Shown here: piece after piece, positions 25,956 to 34,304 of the stretch
Position numbering within the stretch: position 1 is the stretch's first letter
Layout: every line of letters begins with the position of its first letter
Source: Mycolicibacterium setense
GTDB lineage: Bacteria; Actinomycetota; Actinomycetes; Mycobacteriales; Mycobacteriaceae
Reading direction: 5' to 3'
DNA length: 64,000 nucleotides
NCBI RefSeq assembly: GCF_000805385.1
Contig: NZ_JTJW01000006.1
Span: 186,001-250,000 of the forward strand
Program-made: the position numbers and the translations under genes
Notes under the pieces: model-generated
What the model was told of the DNA's origin: nothing
The model's input: the letters and a program-made list of their open reading frames with translations, nothing else
The model's database searches: none

Positions 25956-27101
25956 TCAGCGGGTCAACACGGTGGCACCGGCGGTCCCGGGCGCACCGTA
26001 GAGCTGGGCGAAGCCGACGCGCGGGTTACCGGGAACCTGGCGGTCACCGGCCTCGCCGCGGAGTTGGCGTACCAGCTCGTGGATCTGGCGCAGGCCGGAG
26101 GCGCCGATCGGCTCGCCGTTGGCGATCAGGCCGCCGTCGGTGTTGATCGGCAACGACCCGCCGATTTCGGTGGCGCCGTCGGCCAGCAGCTTCTCCTGGT
26201 CGCCGTCGGCGCAGAACCCGCATTCGGCCATGTGGATGATCTCGGCGCCGGCATCGGTGTCCTGCAGCTGCACGACGTCGACGTCTTCGGGGGCAACCCC
26301 GGCCTTTTCGAACGCGGCGCGCGCGGCATAGACGGTGGGCGCGACGTCCTCTTCCACCGGTGCGCACGTGGTGTTCACCTCATAGGCCCCGTAGCGGCGG
26401 GTCCGTACCTCGACGGCCTTGAGGTACACCGGCTTGTCGGTGTAGCGATGGGCGATGTCGGCCCGGCACATCACCACCGCGGCCGCCCCTTCGTCGGGAG
26501 CACAGAACATGTACTGCGTCAGCGGGTAGTTGAGCATCGCCGAGTTGAGGATGTCATCCTCACTGATCGGCTTGCGGCGGAACGCATTCGGGTTCAGCGC
26601 GCCGTTGCGGAAGTTCTTGTTGGCCACCTTCGCGAGCGTCCGCTGCGAGATGTTGTGCTCGTGCAGGTAGCGGTTGGCCTTCATGCCGAAGAACTGGGTG
26701 GTGAGGTACTGGCCGTTCTCCGCGTACCAGCTGGGCATCCCGACCAGCGCGGGATCCTCGGTGAACGCACCGCGCGGATGCTTGTCCAAGCCGACGGCGA
26801 TGCCGATGTCGTAGTCGCCGAGCCGGATTCCGTCAGCACACGCCTTGGTGGCGCTGGCCGCGGTGGCGCAGGCGTTGAACACATTGGTGAACGGGATGCC
26901 GCTCAGCCCGACCATCCCGACGATGGCGTCCGGGTTGGCCACCGTCCAACTGCCTCCCGTTGCAGCTTGGATGTGGCGCCACGATATGCCGGCGTCGGCG
27001 ACAGCGGCGAAAATCGCGTCCACACCCATCTGCATCGCGGACTTGCCCTCGAACCGGCCGAAGGGGTGCAGGCCGACGCCGATGATCGCTACATCGTTCA
27101 T
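25956..27101 (-). CDS. Thiolase-fold (lipid-transfer/Ltp-type) protein, probable acyl-CoA retro-aldolase
   Basis: A 381-residue thiolase-superfamily protein of the Ltp type. The nucleophile region keeps Cys (VFNACATAASA), but the thiolase GHPxGASG His is Glu (NGEPIGASG) and the C-terminal CxGGGxG is YGAPGTAG, so two of the three thiolase catalytic groups are missing. Ltp2-type proteins with such changes act as retro-aldolases on steroid side-chain CoA esters when paired with a DUF35 protein. The DUF35 gene here overlaps its start (ATGA), which supports that reading. It could instead be a thiolase-like protein with an unknown reaction. Confidence 0.85.
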   Translation of the reverse strand: MNDVAIIGVGLHPFGRFEGKSAMQMGVDAIFAAVADAGISWRHIQAATGGSWTVANPDAIVGMVGLSGIPFTNVFNACATAASATKACADGIRLGDYDIGIAVGLDKHPRGAFTEDPALVGMPSWYAENGQYLTTQFFGMKANRYLHEHNISQRTLAKVANKNFRNGALNPNAFRRKPISEDDILNSAMLNYPLTQYMFCAPDEGAAAVVMCRADIAHRYTDKPVYLKAVEVRTRRYGAYEVNTTCAPVEEDVAPTVYAARAAFEKAGVAPEDVDVVQLQDTDAGAEIIHMAECGFCADGDQEKLLADGATEIGGSLPINTDGGLIANGEPIGASGLRQIHELVRQLRGEAGDRQVPGNPRVGFAQLYGAPGTAGATVLTR

Positions 27102-27535
27102 GAGATTCCTGTCGTGGGCGCGAAGGCGAAGGTGACGATCTGGTTGCCGTCTTCGTCGGTGGTGAAGGGGATCATGGTGAGTTCGACGTCCATGCCGAAT
27201 TGCAGTTTGGCTGGGTCGTTTTCGGTGAGGCGGCCTTCGACGCGCAGCACGGGTCCGTTGTCGTCGGCGAGTTCGACGACGCCGACGCCGAAGGGTACGA
27301 AGTCTTTTCCGGTGGGTCCCTTGTAGGGGGCTCCGGGTGGGAAGCCCTGGGTGGTCCAGGCGATGACGGTGCCGCGGCGGGGGAGGCGGACCTCTTCGGT
27401 GTTGCCGCCGGAGCACTCGGGGCAGCGGGCCTGGGCGGGGAAGGTGGTGGCCGTGCAGTCGGTGCAACGGCTGCCGATCAGCTGGGGTTCGGCGTCGGGC
27501 CAGGTCGAGATCCCCGGCGCAAGGGCCTTCAGCAT
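27098..27535 (-). CDS. DUF35/OB-fold zinc-ribbon partner of the Ltp-type protein
   Basis: A 145-residue protein. An N-terminal rubredoxin-like zinc ribbon (CTDCTATTFPAQARCPEC, four Cys) precedes an OB-fold (GTVIAWTTQGFPPG...PFGVGVVEL...VLRVEGRL), the DUF35 architecture. These proteins bind acyl-CoA and form complexes with thiolase-fold Ltp partners. ATG 27535 is preceded by CGGAGG and starts a natural N-terminus (MLKALAPGIS). It is divergent from the molybdopterin oxidoreductase, and the perfect operator at 27574-27590 lies 38 bases upstream of its start, so it may control both directions. Confidence 0.88.
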   Translation of the reverse strand: MLKALAPGISTWPDAEPQLIGSRCTDCTATTFPAQARCPECSGGNTEEVRLPRRGTVIAWTTQGFPPGAPYKGPTGKDFVPFGVGVVELADDNGPVLRVEGRLTENDPAKLQFGMDVELTMIPFTTDEDGNQIVTFAFAPTTGIS

Positions 27536-27573
27536 GCGTGCGATCCTCCGTGTTCGACCAAAAGCGTATAGCA

Positions 27574-27590
27574 ACTGTAACTCTTACAGT
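27574..27590. promoter_or_regulatory. Perfect ACTGTAA-N3-TTACAGT operator in a divergent promoter
   Basis: ACTGTAACTCTTACAGT is a palindrome with 7-base arms and a 3-base spacer. It lies between the DUF35/Ltp pair (minus) and the molybdopterin oxidoreductase (plus, GTG 27603). TAACCT at 27590-27595 fits a TANNNT -10 box exactly 7 bases before the GTG, which suggests a leaderless transcript with the operator covering the promoter. Confidence 0.8.
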
Positions 27591-27602
27591 AACCTAGTAC
27601 CG

Positions 27603-29786
27603 GTGATCGAGAGCAAGGCCGAGTCCAAGGTGACGTTCTGCCGGATCTGCGAGCCCCTGTGCGGCATGATCGCCACGGTCGAGGACGGCAGGCTCACCGC
27701 GCTGCGCCCGGACAAGGACCACCCGCTTTCGGCCGGATTCGCCTGCCAGAAAGGCATCGCGTTTTCCGAGGTCGTCAATGACCCGGATCGGGTGACCACC
27801 CCCCTGAAACGCGCTCAGGACGGTTTCGTGCCCGTCAGCTGGGACGAGGCACTCGACGACATCGCCGCCAGGCTGACCGAGATCCATCGCCGGCACGGCT
27901 CCGGAGCGCTCGCGTGGTACATGGGCAACCCGGCGGCATTCAGCTATTCGCACCTATTCGCCGCGATGGCGTTCACCAAGGGCATCGGCGGTGACAGCCA
28001 TTTCTTCAGCTCGTCCACCCAGGACACGAGTAGCCGCCTGCTGGCCAACCAGTTCCTCTATGGAGCCCCGTTCCCCGTGCCGATCCCGGATGTGATGCGT
28101 ACCGATCTGCTGGTCATGCTCGGCGCGAATCCGGTGGTGTCCCATGGCAGTTTCCTGACCGCGCCGCGGATCAAGGACCGCATGCACGACATCGTCAGGC
28201 GCGGCGGCCGGGTCGTGGTCATCGATCCACGGCGCAGTGAGACCGCGGCCCAGTTCGAATGGCTCGGGATCACTCCGGACGCAGACGCGTACTTGCTCTT
28301 GGCGATCTTGCAGGTGCTGTTCGCCGAGGCGCTTGTCAGCACGCGGGCCCTGACCCAGGCTGAGGGACTGGACTGGCTGCGCGCGCAATCCGCGCGGTTC
28401 AGCCCGGAGGCCACGCACCGGCACACCGGCATCGCCCCGGATACGGTGCGCACGCTGGCGCGCGACCTCGCAGCGACCGAACGGGCTGCGGTCTACGGCC
28501 GCCTGGGCACCTGCGTCGGCCGTAACGGCACGCTGACCACCTACCTGCTCGACGCAGTCAATCTCGTCGCGGGCAATCTGGACACCCCGGGCGGCAGCGT
28601 GTTCAGCACACTCGGCATCCCCGGGCAGAAATGGGGATCGCTGGCGATGGGTGCCTCGCTGCGGCGCAGCTACCGGAACAAACGGACGCGGGTCGGAGGC
28701 CTGCCGCTGGTCATCGGAGCCGAGCCCGCCGCGTTCATGGCCAAGGAGATCACCACGCCGGGCCGCCGGCAGATCAAGGCCATGTTCATCGGTGCCGGTA
28801 ACCCGGTGCTGTCGGTGCCCAACGGTCGCGAGCTCGAAGAAGCATTGGAGGCAACGGACCTTTCGGTCGGGCTGGATCTCTATGTCAACGAGACCACCGC
28901 GCACTGCGACTACGTGCTGCCCGTGACGACGATGTACGAGCGCGACGACTTCGCCGTCACGTTCCAGATGTTCCAGGCCACGCCGTTCCGTCAGGCCACC
29001 GATGCAGTGGTCGCGCCACGCGGGCAGACGCGTACCGAATGGGACATCATCGTCGATCTGATCGGCAGGATGGGTGTCCGCACACCGGTTTTCAGTGCCA
29101 TCCGCCTGGCCGCCAAACGTGCCATGCGACGCGGGAAGCGACTCAGCCCGCGTCCGATGATCGACATGATGATCCGGATGGCCGACGGCGGTGACCGCTT
29201 CGGGCTGCGCCGTGGCGGGCTGACGTTCCGTCGCCTGACCGAGCAGCATCCGCACGGTGTGGTGGTGGCACCGGACATCCGCACCGGCGTGCTCGGTGAG
29301 GTCGTGGTGTACCCGAAGGGACGCGTCCGGCTCGAGCACGAGGACATCGCCTCCGAGATCGCCGGCCTGTCGCAACGGACGACGCCGGACGGCTATCCGC
29401 TGCGCATGATCGGCATGAGGGAATCGCGGTCCGAGAATTCCTGGCTGCACAACTCGCCGTTGCTGATGCGCGGCAACAGGATTCACCGCGCCCTCATGCA
29501 CGCCGAGGATGCGGCCGCCCGGCACTTGTCCGACGGTGACGCCGTGCGGGTGCGCTCACCGTACGGCCAGATCGACATCGCGCTGTCACTCACCGACGAC
29601 ATCGTCCGGGGCACGGTCGCCATCCCGCACGGTTGGGGTCACAAGGGCAGTGGCGGTTGGCGGATCGCCAATCAGGCGGGCGGTGCCAACGTCAACCAGT
29701 TGATGTCGAGTGATCCCGGCGATGTCGAGGCGCTGGCGGGCATGTCCTGGCTGACGGGTGTGCCGGTGCAGGTGGAATCCCGCTGA
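27603..29786 (+). CDS. Molybdopterin (bis-MGD) oxidoreductase with N-terminal 4Fe-4S site
   Basis: A 727-residue DMSO-reductase-superfamily protein. Cys13, Cys16, Cys20 and Cys48 (FCRICEPLCG...FACQKG) form the 4Fe-4S site, followed by the molybdopterin domain (VSWDEALDDIAARL, LVMLGANPVVSHG, FIGAGNPVLSVPNG) and the C-terminal cap (GDAVRVRSPYGQIDIALSL...IPHGWGHKG). No twin-arginine signal is seen, so it is cytoplasmic. It could dehydrogenate or hydroxylate a catabolic intermediate; the electron partner is not in the window. The GTG start has no Shine-Dalgarno sequence and fits leaderless translation. Confidence 0.88.
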   Translation: MIESKAESKVTFCRICEPLCGMIATVEDGRLTALRPDKDHPLSAGFACQKGIAFSEVVNDPDRVTTPLKRAQDGFVPVSWDEALDDIAARLTEIHRRHGSGALAWYMGNPAAFSYSHLFAAMAFTKGIGGDSHFFSSSTQDTSSRLLANQFLYGAPFPVPIPDVMRTDLLVMLGANPVVSHGSFLTAPRIKDRMHDIVRRGGRVVVIDPRRSETAAQFEWLGITPDADAYLLLAILQVLFAEALVSTRALTQAEGLDWLRAQSARFSPEATHRHTGIAPDTVRTLARDLAATERAAVYGRLGTCVGRNGTLTTYLLDAVNLVAGNLDTPGGSVFSTLGIPGQKWGSLAMGASLRRSYRNKRTRVGGLPLVIGAEPAAFMAKEITTPGRRQIKAMFIGAGNPVLSVPNGRELEEALEATDLSVGLDLYVNETTAHCDYVLPVTTMYERDDFAVTFQMFQATPFRQATDAVVAPRGQTRTEWDIIVDLIGRMGVRTPVFSAIRLAAKRAMRRGKRLSPRPMIDMMIRMADGGDRFGLRRGGLTFRRLTEQHPHGVVVAPDIRTGVLGEVVVYPKGRVRLEHEDIASEIAGLSQRTTPDGYPLRMIGMRESRSENSWLHNSPLLMRGNRIHRALMHAEDAAARHLSDGDAVRVRSPYGQIDIALSLTDDIVRGTVAIPHGWGHKGSGGWRIANQAGGANVNQLMSSDPGDVEALAGMSWLTGVPVQVESR

Positions 29787-29790
29787 CCTT

Positions 29791-29854
29791 CCGCGAAACG
29801 GCATTCCGGCAGGTGCCTACTCGCACTTTCTCTGCTGGAATGCCGTTTCGGCGG
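29791..29854. repeat. Inverted-repeat element, family B, between tandem genes
   Basis: A 14-base perfect stem (CGAAACGGCATTCC 29794-29807 with its complement at 29837-29850) lies within longer imperfect arms and 5 bases after the oxidoreductase stop. Its loop contains CTACTCGCACTTT (29817-29829), the reverse complement of the loop in the element at 21538, so this is the same element in opposite orientation. It probably also terminates the upstream transcript. Confidence 0.75.
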
Positions 29855-29865
29855 TAGAGGGTATT

Positions 29866-29882
29866 ACTGTAAGTGTTACAGT
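29866..29882. promoter_or_regulatory. Perfect ACTGTAA-N3-TTACAGT operator overlapping a -10 box
   Basis: ACTGTAAGTGTTACAGT is perfect in both arms. Its last six bases, TACAGT (29877-29882), match a TANNNT -10 box, and GTG 29890 lies 7 bases further on, as expected for a leaderless aldehyde dehydrogenase mRNA. A repressor bound here would directly block RNA polymerase. Confidence 0.8.
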
Positions 29883-29889
29883 TGTGCGC

Positions 29890-31425
29890 GTGAGCGAAGT
29901 CGTCGACCAGGCCGCCACCAGTGTGGACATCGGGAAACGTGCCGCCGCGCGGGCAGAGAAGCGCATGTTGATCGATGGCGAGCTGGTGGCCGCGGCCTCC
30001 GGTGCCGAATTCGACAACCTCAGCCCCGCCACCGGTCTGGTCCTCGGGACGACCGCCGCCGCGGGTGCACACGATATGGATATCGCGATCGGTTCCGCCC
30101 GGCGCGCGTTCGACGAATCCGACTGGAGCACCAATCGTGAACTGCGCCGGCGTGTGCTGGCCCAACTGCAGGAGGCGATCGAGTCCGAAAAGGCCGACCT
30201 TCGTGAGGAATTGATCGCCGAGGTGGGATGTCCGGCGATGACGACGGACAATGCCCAACTGGACTGGCCGCTGGCCGATGCGCTGCGGTACCCGGCCCGG
30301 CTGATCGATGAGTTCGAATGGGAACGGACCCTCGACGGCGGCGGGCTGTTCGGCGAACGCAACGCCCGCACGGTGATCAAAGAGGCAGTCGGTGTGGTGG
30401 CTGCGATCACCCCGTCGAACTTCCCGATCGAGGTGATACTCAACAAGCTCGGGCCCGCTTTGGCGGCCGGCAATACCGTGGTGCTCAAACCGGATCCGAA
30501 CACGCCGTGGAATGCCACCCGGTTGGGTCGGCTGATCGCGGAGCACACCGACATGCCGCGTGGCGTGGTCAACGTGGTGCCCACGCCGTCCAACGAGGTG
30601 GCCGGACAGCTGGGCACCGACCCGCGGGTCGACATGGTGTCGTTCACCGGGTCGACCGCAGTCGGCCGGCATCTGATGCGCGTCGGCGCCGACACCATGA
30701 AGCGCACGTTCCTCGAACTCGGCGGCAAGTCGGCGATGATCGTGCTCGACGACGCCAAGCCCGCCCACATCATCCCCGGCGCGATCGGGGCATGCGTACA
30801 CGCCGGGCAGGCCTGTGCAGCCAACACCCGGATGCTGGTGCACCGCAGCCTGTTCGACGAGGCAGTTGCCAATGTGACGATGGCGTTCGGCGCGGTCCCG
30901 GTGGGTGATCCCGCGTTGCCGACCACGCTCGTCGGCCCGCTGATCAGTGCGGCGCAGAAGCAACGTGTGCTCGACGCCATCGACGGTGCCCGTCGTGACG
31001 GCGCGGACATCGTGGTCGGCGGAGGCGAGGTCGCCGGTTTGGCCGACCATCTGCGTGACGGGCACTTCGTGGCACCCACCGTGATCGTCGGGGCCGATCC
31101 GCGATCGGCGATCGCGCAGGACGAGGTATTCGGGCCGGTGCTGGTGATTTTGCCGTTCGACGATGACGACGAGGCAGTGCGGATCGCCAACGACAGCGCA
31201 TTCGGCTTGGCGGGCGCGGTGATGTCCGCGTCATCCGAGCGGGCGATGGGCCTCGCCCGGCGGATCAGGACCGGCGCAATCGGTGTCAACGGCGGCATGT
31301 ACTACGGGGCCGACGCCCCGTTCGGTGGGTACAAGAACAGTGGCGTCGGAAGGCAATGCGGCATAGAGGGGTTCGCTCAGTACACCGAGACCAAGACAAT
31401 CGGCTGGCGGCTGCCCCGGCACTAG
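29890..31425 (+). CDS. NAD(P)-dependent aldehyde dehydrogenase
   Basis: A 511-residue aldehyde dehydrogenase of standard length. It has ITPSNFPIEVILNKLGPALAAGNT (cofactor domain), FTGSTAVGRHL, the catalytic Glu in LELGGKSAMIV, the nucleophilic Cys in HAGQACAANTRM, and the EVFGPVLVILPF motif. It would oxidise an aldehyde to the acid for later CoA activation. GTG 29890 (or GTG 29884) begins directly downstream of the operator without a Shine-Dalgarno site. It converges with the TetR gene at a family A inverted repeat. Confidence 0.9.
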   Translation: MSEVVDQAATSVDIGKRAAARAEKRMLIDGELVAAASGAEFDNLSPATGLVLGTTAAAGAHDMDIAIGSARRAFDESDWSTNRELRRRVLAQLQEAIESEKADLREELIAEVGCPAMTTDNAQLDWPLADALRYPARLIDEFEWERTLDGGGLFGERNARTVIKEAVGVVAAITPSNFPIEVILNKLGPALAAGNTVVLKPDPNTPWNATRLGRLIAEHTDMPRGVVNVVPTPSNEVAGQLGTDPRVDMVSFTGSTAVGRHLMRVGADTMKRTFLELGGKSAMIVLDDAKPAHIIPGAIGACVHAGQACAANTRMLVHRSLFDEAVANVTMAFGAVPVGDPALPTTLVGPLISAAQKQRVLDAIDGARRDGADIVVGGGEVAGLADHLRDGHFVAPTVIVGADPRSAIAQDEVFGPVLVILPFDDDDEAVRIANDSAFGLAGAVMSASSERAMGLARRIRTGAIGVNGGMYYGADAPFGGYKNSGVGRQCGIEGFAQYTETKTIGWRLPRH

Positions 31426-31436
31426 CGATCTTTCCG

Positions 31437-31494
31437 CGAGCAGACGCAAACTCGCACATTGGCGTACCCGGGAGTGCGATTATGCGTCTGCTCG
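31437..31494. repeat. Inverted-repeat element, family A, at a convergent junction
   Basis: CGAGCAGACGCA (31437-31448) and its exact complement TGCGTCTGCTCG (31483-31494) bound a 34-base interior with further partial pairing (CTCGCA/TGCGAT). The right arm encodes the last residues and stop codon of the TetR gene, so the element has been incorporated into that gene's 3' end. It can serve as a terminator for both genes. Confidence 0.75.
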
Positions 31495-32172
31495 GCAGAA
31501 TGCCTCGGCGCGATCGAGAATGCTGTCGAGGATGTGGTCGAAGTTGCCGTCGTCGGCCATGCCGATTCGGTAGCCGCGCCCGGGAATCGAGGCGATCAGC
31601 GGCATGGCCTCGGCATCGATCACCTGTTCCCAGTACTCGCGGGGAAACTGGACCTCTGCGGTCCGGCTCTGCAACCGCTGCAGCACGGCGGAACTGCGGA
31701 CCAGCACCGAGATGGCCGTGTAGGTGTCGAAGGCCTGTTTGGCGGTGAGCCCGGCCGCCACCAGTGCTGCCACCGGCTGCTCGATCTTCTCCAGCGCGGT
31801 GCGCGCCGCAGGCACGCCCCGGGTGCCGCGGATCAGGATGAGATCGCACATGATCGGGTTCTCGGTGAACATGTCGCGCATGCGGTGGGCATGGGTGTGC
31901 AGCGAGTCGCGCCAGGTGCCCGCGTCGATGGACAGCACGCTGAGGTCGTAATCGAGCAGGACGCGGTCGGTCATCGCGTCCAGCAGCTGATCCTTGCGGC
32001 GGAAATACCAGTAGATGCTGGTGACCCCGACATCGAGGTGGCGGGCCAGCTGCGGCATGCTGAGGTTGTCGATCGAGACCTGGCCGGCGATTTCGAAAGC
32101 GCCGCGCAGGATTTCGTCGACGCTGATCGACCCGCGTTCGCGGCGCCGGCGACCATTCGCGGGCCTGACCAT
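31480..32172 (-). CDS. TetR-family regulator, paralogue of the one at 10955-11737
   Basis: A 230-residue TetR regulator: RRRRERGSISVDEILRGAFEIAGQ, the helix-turn-helix LSMPQLARHLDVGVTSIYWYFRRKDQLLDAMTDRVL, and a helical ligand domain with NPIMCDLILIRGTRG. The DNA-contacting segment VGVTSIYWYF is identical to the paralogue 20 kb away, whereas the ligand domains diverge, which suggests the same operator with different inducers. It starts 11 bases after the P450 stop and is probably co-transcribed with it from the perfect operator at 33439-33455, giving feedback control. The last codons come from a family A repeat. Confidence 0.92.
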   Translation of the reverse strand: MVRPANGRRRRERGSISVDEILRGAFEIAGQVSIDNLSMPQLARHLDVGVTSIYWYFRRKDQLLDAMTDRVLLDYDLSVLSIDAGTWRDSLHTHAHRMRDMFTENPIMCDLILIRGTRGVPAARTALEKIEQPVAALVAAGLTAKQAFDTYTAISVLVRSSAVLQRLQSRTAEVQFPREYWEQVIDAEAMPLIASIPGRGYRIGMADDGNFDHILDSILDRAEAFCRADA

Positions 32173-32183
32173 TGCATCGCCCT

Positions 32184-33392
32184 TCAGTGGATCGGTTCGA
32201 ACGTGACGGGTATGGCGGTGGGGGAGCGGAACGGCTGCCCGAAGATGTGCGGGTCGTCATCGGTGACCAGCTCGAGGTTGCGGACCCGCCCGAGCAGGCT
32301 CTCCATGGCGACCCGGGTTTCCATCCGGGCCAGGTGCAGCCCCATACAGGTGTGCTCACCGGCGGCAAAGGTGATGTGGGGCAGCCGCTTCCGGAAGATG
32401 TCGAACTCCTCGGGCCGTTCCCATCGGTTCTCGTCGCGGTTGGCAGACCCCATGCAGACGTCGATCACCGCGCCGGCCGGCAGCGCCACACCGTCGAGTT
32501 CGGTGTCGTGGGTAGCCGAGCGTTGCACGGTGGTCAGCGGCGTTTCGTACCGCAATCCCTCTTCGATCGCCTGGCCGATGAGCCCATGGTCGGCCTGTAC
32601 CGCGGCGAACTGTTCAGGGTGGGTGAGCAGCAGATACAACAGATTGCCTGAGGACCGGTAGGTGGTCTCCAAGCCGGCGGGCAGCAGTAGCCGTAGGAAC
32701 GAATAGATGGCCTCGTCGGTCAGCTTCTCGCCGTCGATCTCGGCGGTGACGAGGTCGCCGATTATGTCGTCGGTGGGCTTGGAGCGGCGCAGGTCTATCT
32801 GGCCGAGGAAGTAGTCTTTCAACGCCGCGGAGGCTTCGAAAGCGCGCTTGTACTTCACCGTGTAACTGATCAGTTCGACAGCCCGCTTCCGGAACCAGGG
32901 CAGGTCTTCGGTCGGCAGGCCGAGCAGCGTCGAGATCACCCGGGTCGGGAATTCGAAGGTGAAATCGCGCACCAGATCAGCGGTTCCGGCTTCGATGAAC
33001 TCGTCGACGAGCGCCTCGCAGATGGGCCGGACGATCTCGGGTTCCCAGCGCTGCAGCGAACGTGACTTGAAGGCTGCCGAGACCAGGTTGCGGTGGTCGC
33101 GGTGGGTTTTGCCCTCCATCGCCAGGATCGTGGGGCCGATGAAGAGGCCGATGGTGTTGTCGTAGATCGTCGAGTTGAACGACTTGCCGTCCCGGAACAC
33201 GGTATTGACCGCGTCGAATGACACCGCCGCGAATTGGTGTTCCGGCAGTAGGGATTCCGGGGTCTTGGACCAGTCCATCACAGAGCCGCGGAATACCCCG
33301 TGCTGCGCGCGGTGCCGCGCGAAGATCGGGTACGGGTCGCGCAGCAGCGCGGCCGCGTCGTCGGATATGGCGTCCTGCACTTCACTTTCCAC
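32184..33392 (-). CDS. Cytochrome P450
   Basis: A 402-residue soluble bacterial P450. The heme-ligand loop is FAAGEHTCMGLHLAR with Cys349; the I-helix oxygen-activation motif is LLPAGLETTYRS (Gly-x-Glu-Thr-Thr) and the K-helix ExxR is EGLR. The heme loop has FAAGEH instead of the commoner FGxGxH, so it is a somewhat divergent subfamily. The GTG start at 33392 lacks a strong ribosome-binding site. The perfect operator 47 bases upstream and the TetR gene 11 bases downstream form a self-regulated unit. No ferredoxin or reductase gene is adjacent, so electrons must come from elsewhere. Confidence 0.92.
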   Translation of the reverse strand: MESEVQDAISDDAAALLRDPYPIFARHRAQHGVFRGSVMDWSKTPESLLPEHQFAAVSFDAVNTVFRDGKSFNSTIYDNTIGLFIGPTILAMEGKTHRDHRNLVSAAFKSRSLQRWEPEIVRPICEALVDEFIEAGTADLVRDFTFEFPTRVISTLLGLPTEDLPWFRKRAVELISYTVKYKRAFEASAALKDYFLGQIDLRRSKPTDDIIGDLVTAEIDGEKLTDEAIYSFLRLLLPAGLETTYRSSGNLLYLLLTHPEQFAAVQADHGLIGQAIEEGLRYETPLTTVQRSATHDTELDGVALPAGAVIDVCMGSANRDENRWERPEEFDIFRKRLPHITFAAGEHTCMGLHLARMETRVAMESLLGRVRNLELVTDDDPHIFGQPFRSPTAIPVTFEPIH

Positions 33393-33438
33393 AGCTCACC
33401 CCACCGTCCGCAACGGATCCACGATGCTGATGCATATT

Positions 33439-33455
33439 ACTGTAAATATTACAGT
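33439..33455. promoter_or_regulatory. Perfect ACTGTAA-N3-TTACAGT operator upstream of the P450/TetR unit
   Basis: ACTGTAAATATTACAGT is perfect, and its arms extend further to ATTACTGTAA...TTACAGTAAT (33436-33458), making it the best site in the window. It lies 47 bases before the P450 GTG and just after the SDR stop, so it should control P450 and TetR independently of the SDR gene. Confidence 0.82.
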
Positions 33456-33481
33456 AATGAAGTCGGATCGCGGGTGGGCCG

Positions 33482-34267
33482 TCAGAGGGCGATCGGAGCC
33501 CCATTGCTCATCGACGCGATGAAGCCTCCGTCGACCTGGATGTCCTGACCGTTGACCCAGCGTGCCTCCGGCGAGGCCAGAAAGGCGATGAGTGGAACGA
33601 CGTCGTCGACGGTGGCGTGCCGGCCCACCGTCGTCCGGACCAGATCGAGAACGTCCTTGCCCATGGTCTGTTCGAAATCGGTCAGGATGGGCGTCTCGAC
33701 GGGGCCGGGGCTGACGGTGTTGACGCGGACCCCGTACTTGGACCAGGCCGGACCGGCGAGCCGCTTGATGAACAGGATCGCGGCCTGCTTCGACGTGGTG
33801 TACACGGGGAAGTTCGGATCCTGTCCGGTCTGCCACTGCGCCACCGCGTCTCCATCGGTGAGCGCGAGCAGTCCGTCGAGGATGTCGAGGCGTTGTTGCC
33901 AACCCAACGCGGCGGTCGACGCCACCGTGACGATCGAGCCGCCGTGACGCAACAGCGGCAACATGCCCTCGGCCATCAGACGCATACCGAGGTAGTTGAC
34001 CTTCAGGACGTCGGGCGCCGGGGCGGTACCCGGCACACCCGCGACGTGTGCCAGCATGTCCCAGCCGTCGCCGATTTCGCTCAACAGCCGGGCGATGTCA
34101 CCGGCATCCCGTAGGTCGCAGGTGGCGTGCTCCGACGCCGGCGTCTCGTTGTCGCGCACGTCGACGGCGAGCACGTGGTCGCCGCGATGGTGAAAGTGCG
34201 CCGCGGTGGCCGCCCCGATTCCGGATCCGGCTCCGACGACGACGATCCTGCGTGCGGTTTCCGACAT
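33482..34267 (-). CDS. Short-chain dehydrogenase/reductase
   Basis: A 261-residue classical SDR with the NAD-binding GAGSGIG motif (residues 12-18), VASTAAL with the catalytic Ser, YTTSK with Tyr and Lys, and a SPGPVETPI segment after the active site. An insertion between Ser and Tyr (LDGLLALTDGDAVAQWQTG...) is typical of the subfamily that includes 3-alpha-hydroxysteroid dehydrogenase/carbonyl reductase, so an alicyclic alcohol is a fair guess for substrate. ATG 34267 follows GAGAGG; the longer open frame to 34414 covers the promoter with operator-like sequence (34305-34321). Confidence 0.88.
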   Translation of the reverse strand: MSETARRIVVVGAGSGIGAATAAHFHHRGDHVLAVDVRDNETPASEHATCDLRDAGDIARLLSEIGDGWDMLAHVAGVPGTAPAPDVLKVNYLGMRLMAEGMLPLLRHGGSIVTVASTAALGWQQRLDILDGLLALTDGDAVAQWQTGQDPNFPVYTTSKQAAILFIKRLAGPAWSKYGVRVNTVSPGPVETPILTDFEQTMGKDVLDLVRTTVGRHATVDDVVPLIAFLASPEARWVNGQDIQVDGGFIASMSNGAPIAL

Positions 34268-34304
34268 GCCCCGACCTCTCACTGAATTAACGACAGTAAG
34301 GATG

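Noticed and set aside
21538..29854. Family B repeats considered as ends of an insertion sequence or transposon
   Set aside because: The interval contains only well-formed metabolic, exporter and regulator genes, no transposase or integrase, and each copy is itself a complete inverted repeat at a gene end.
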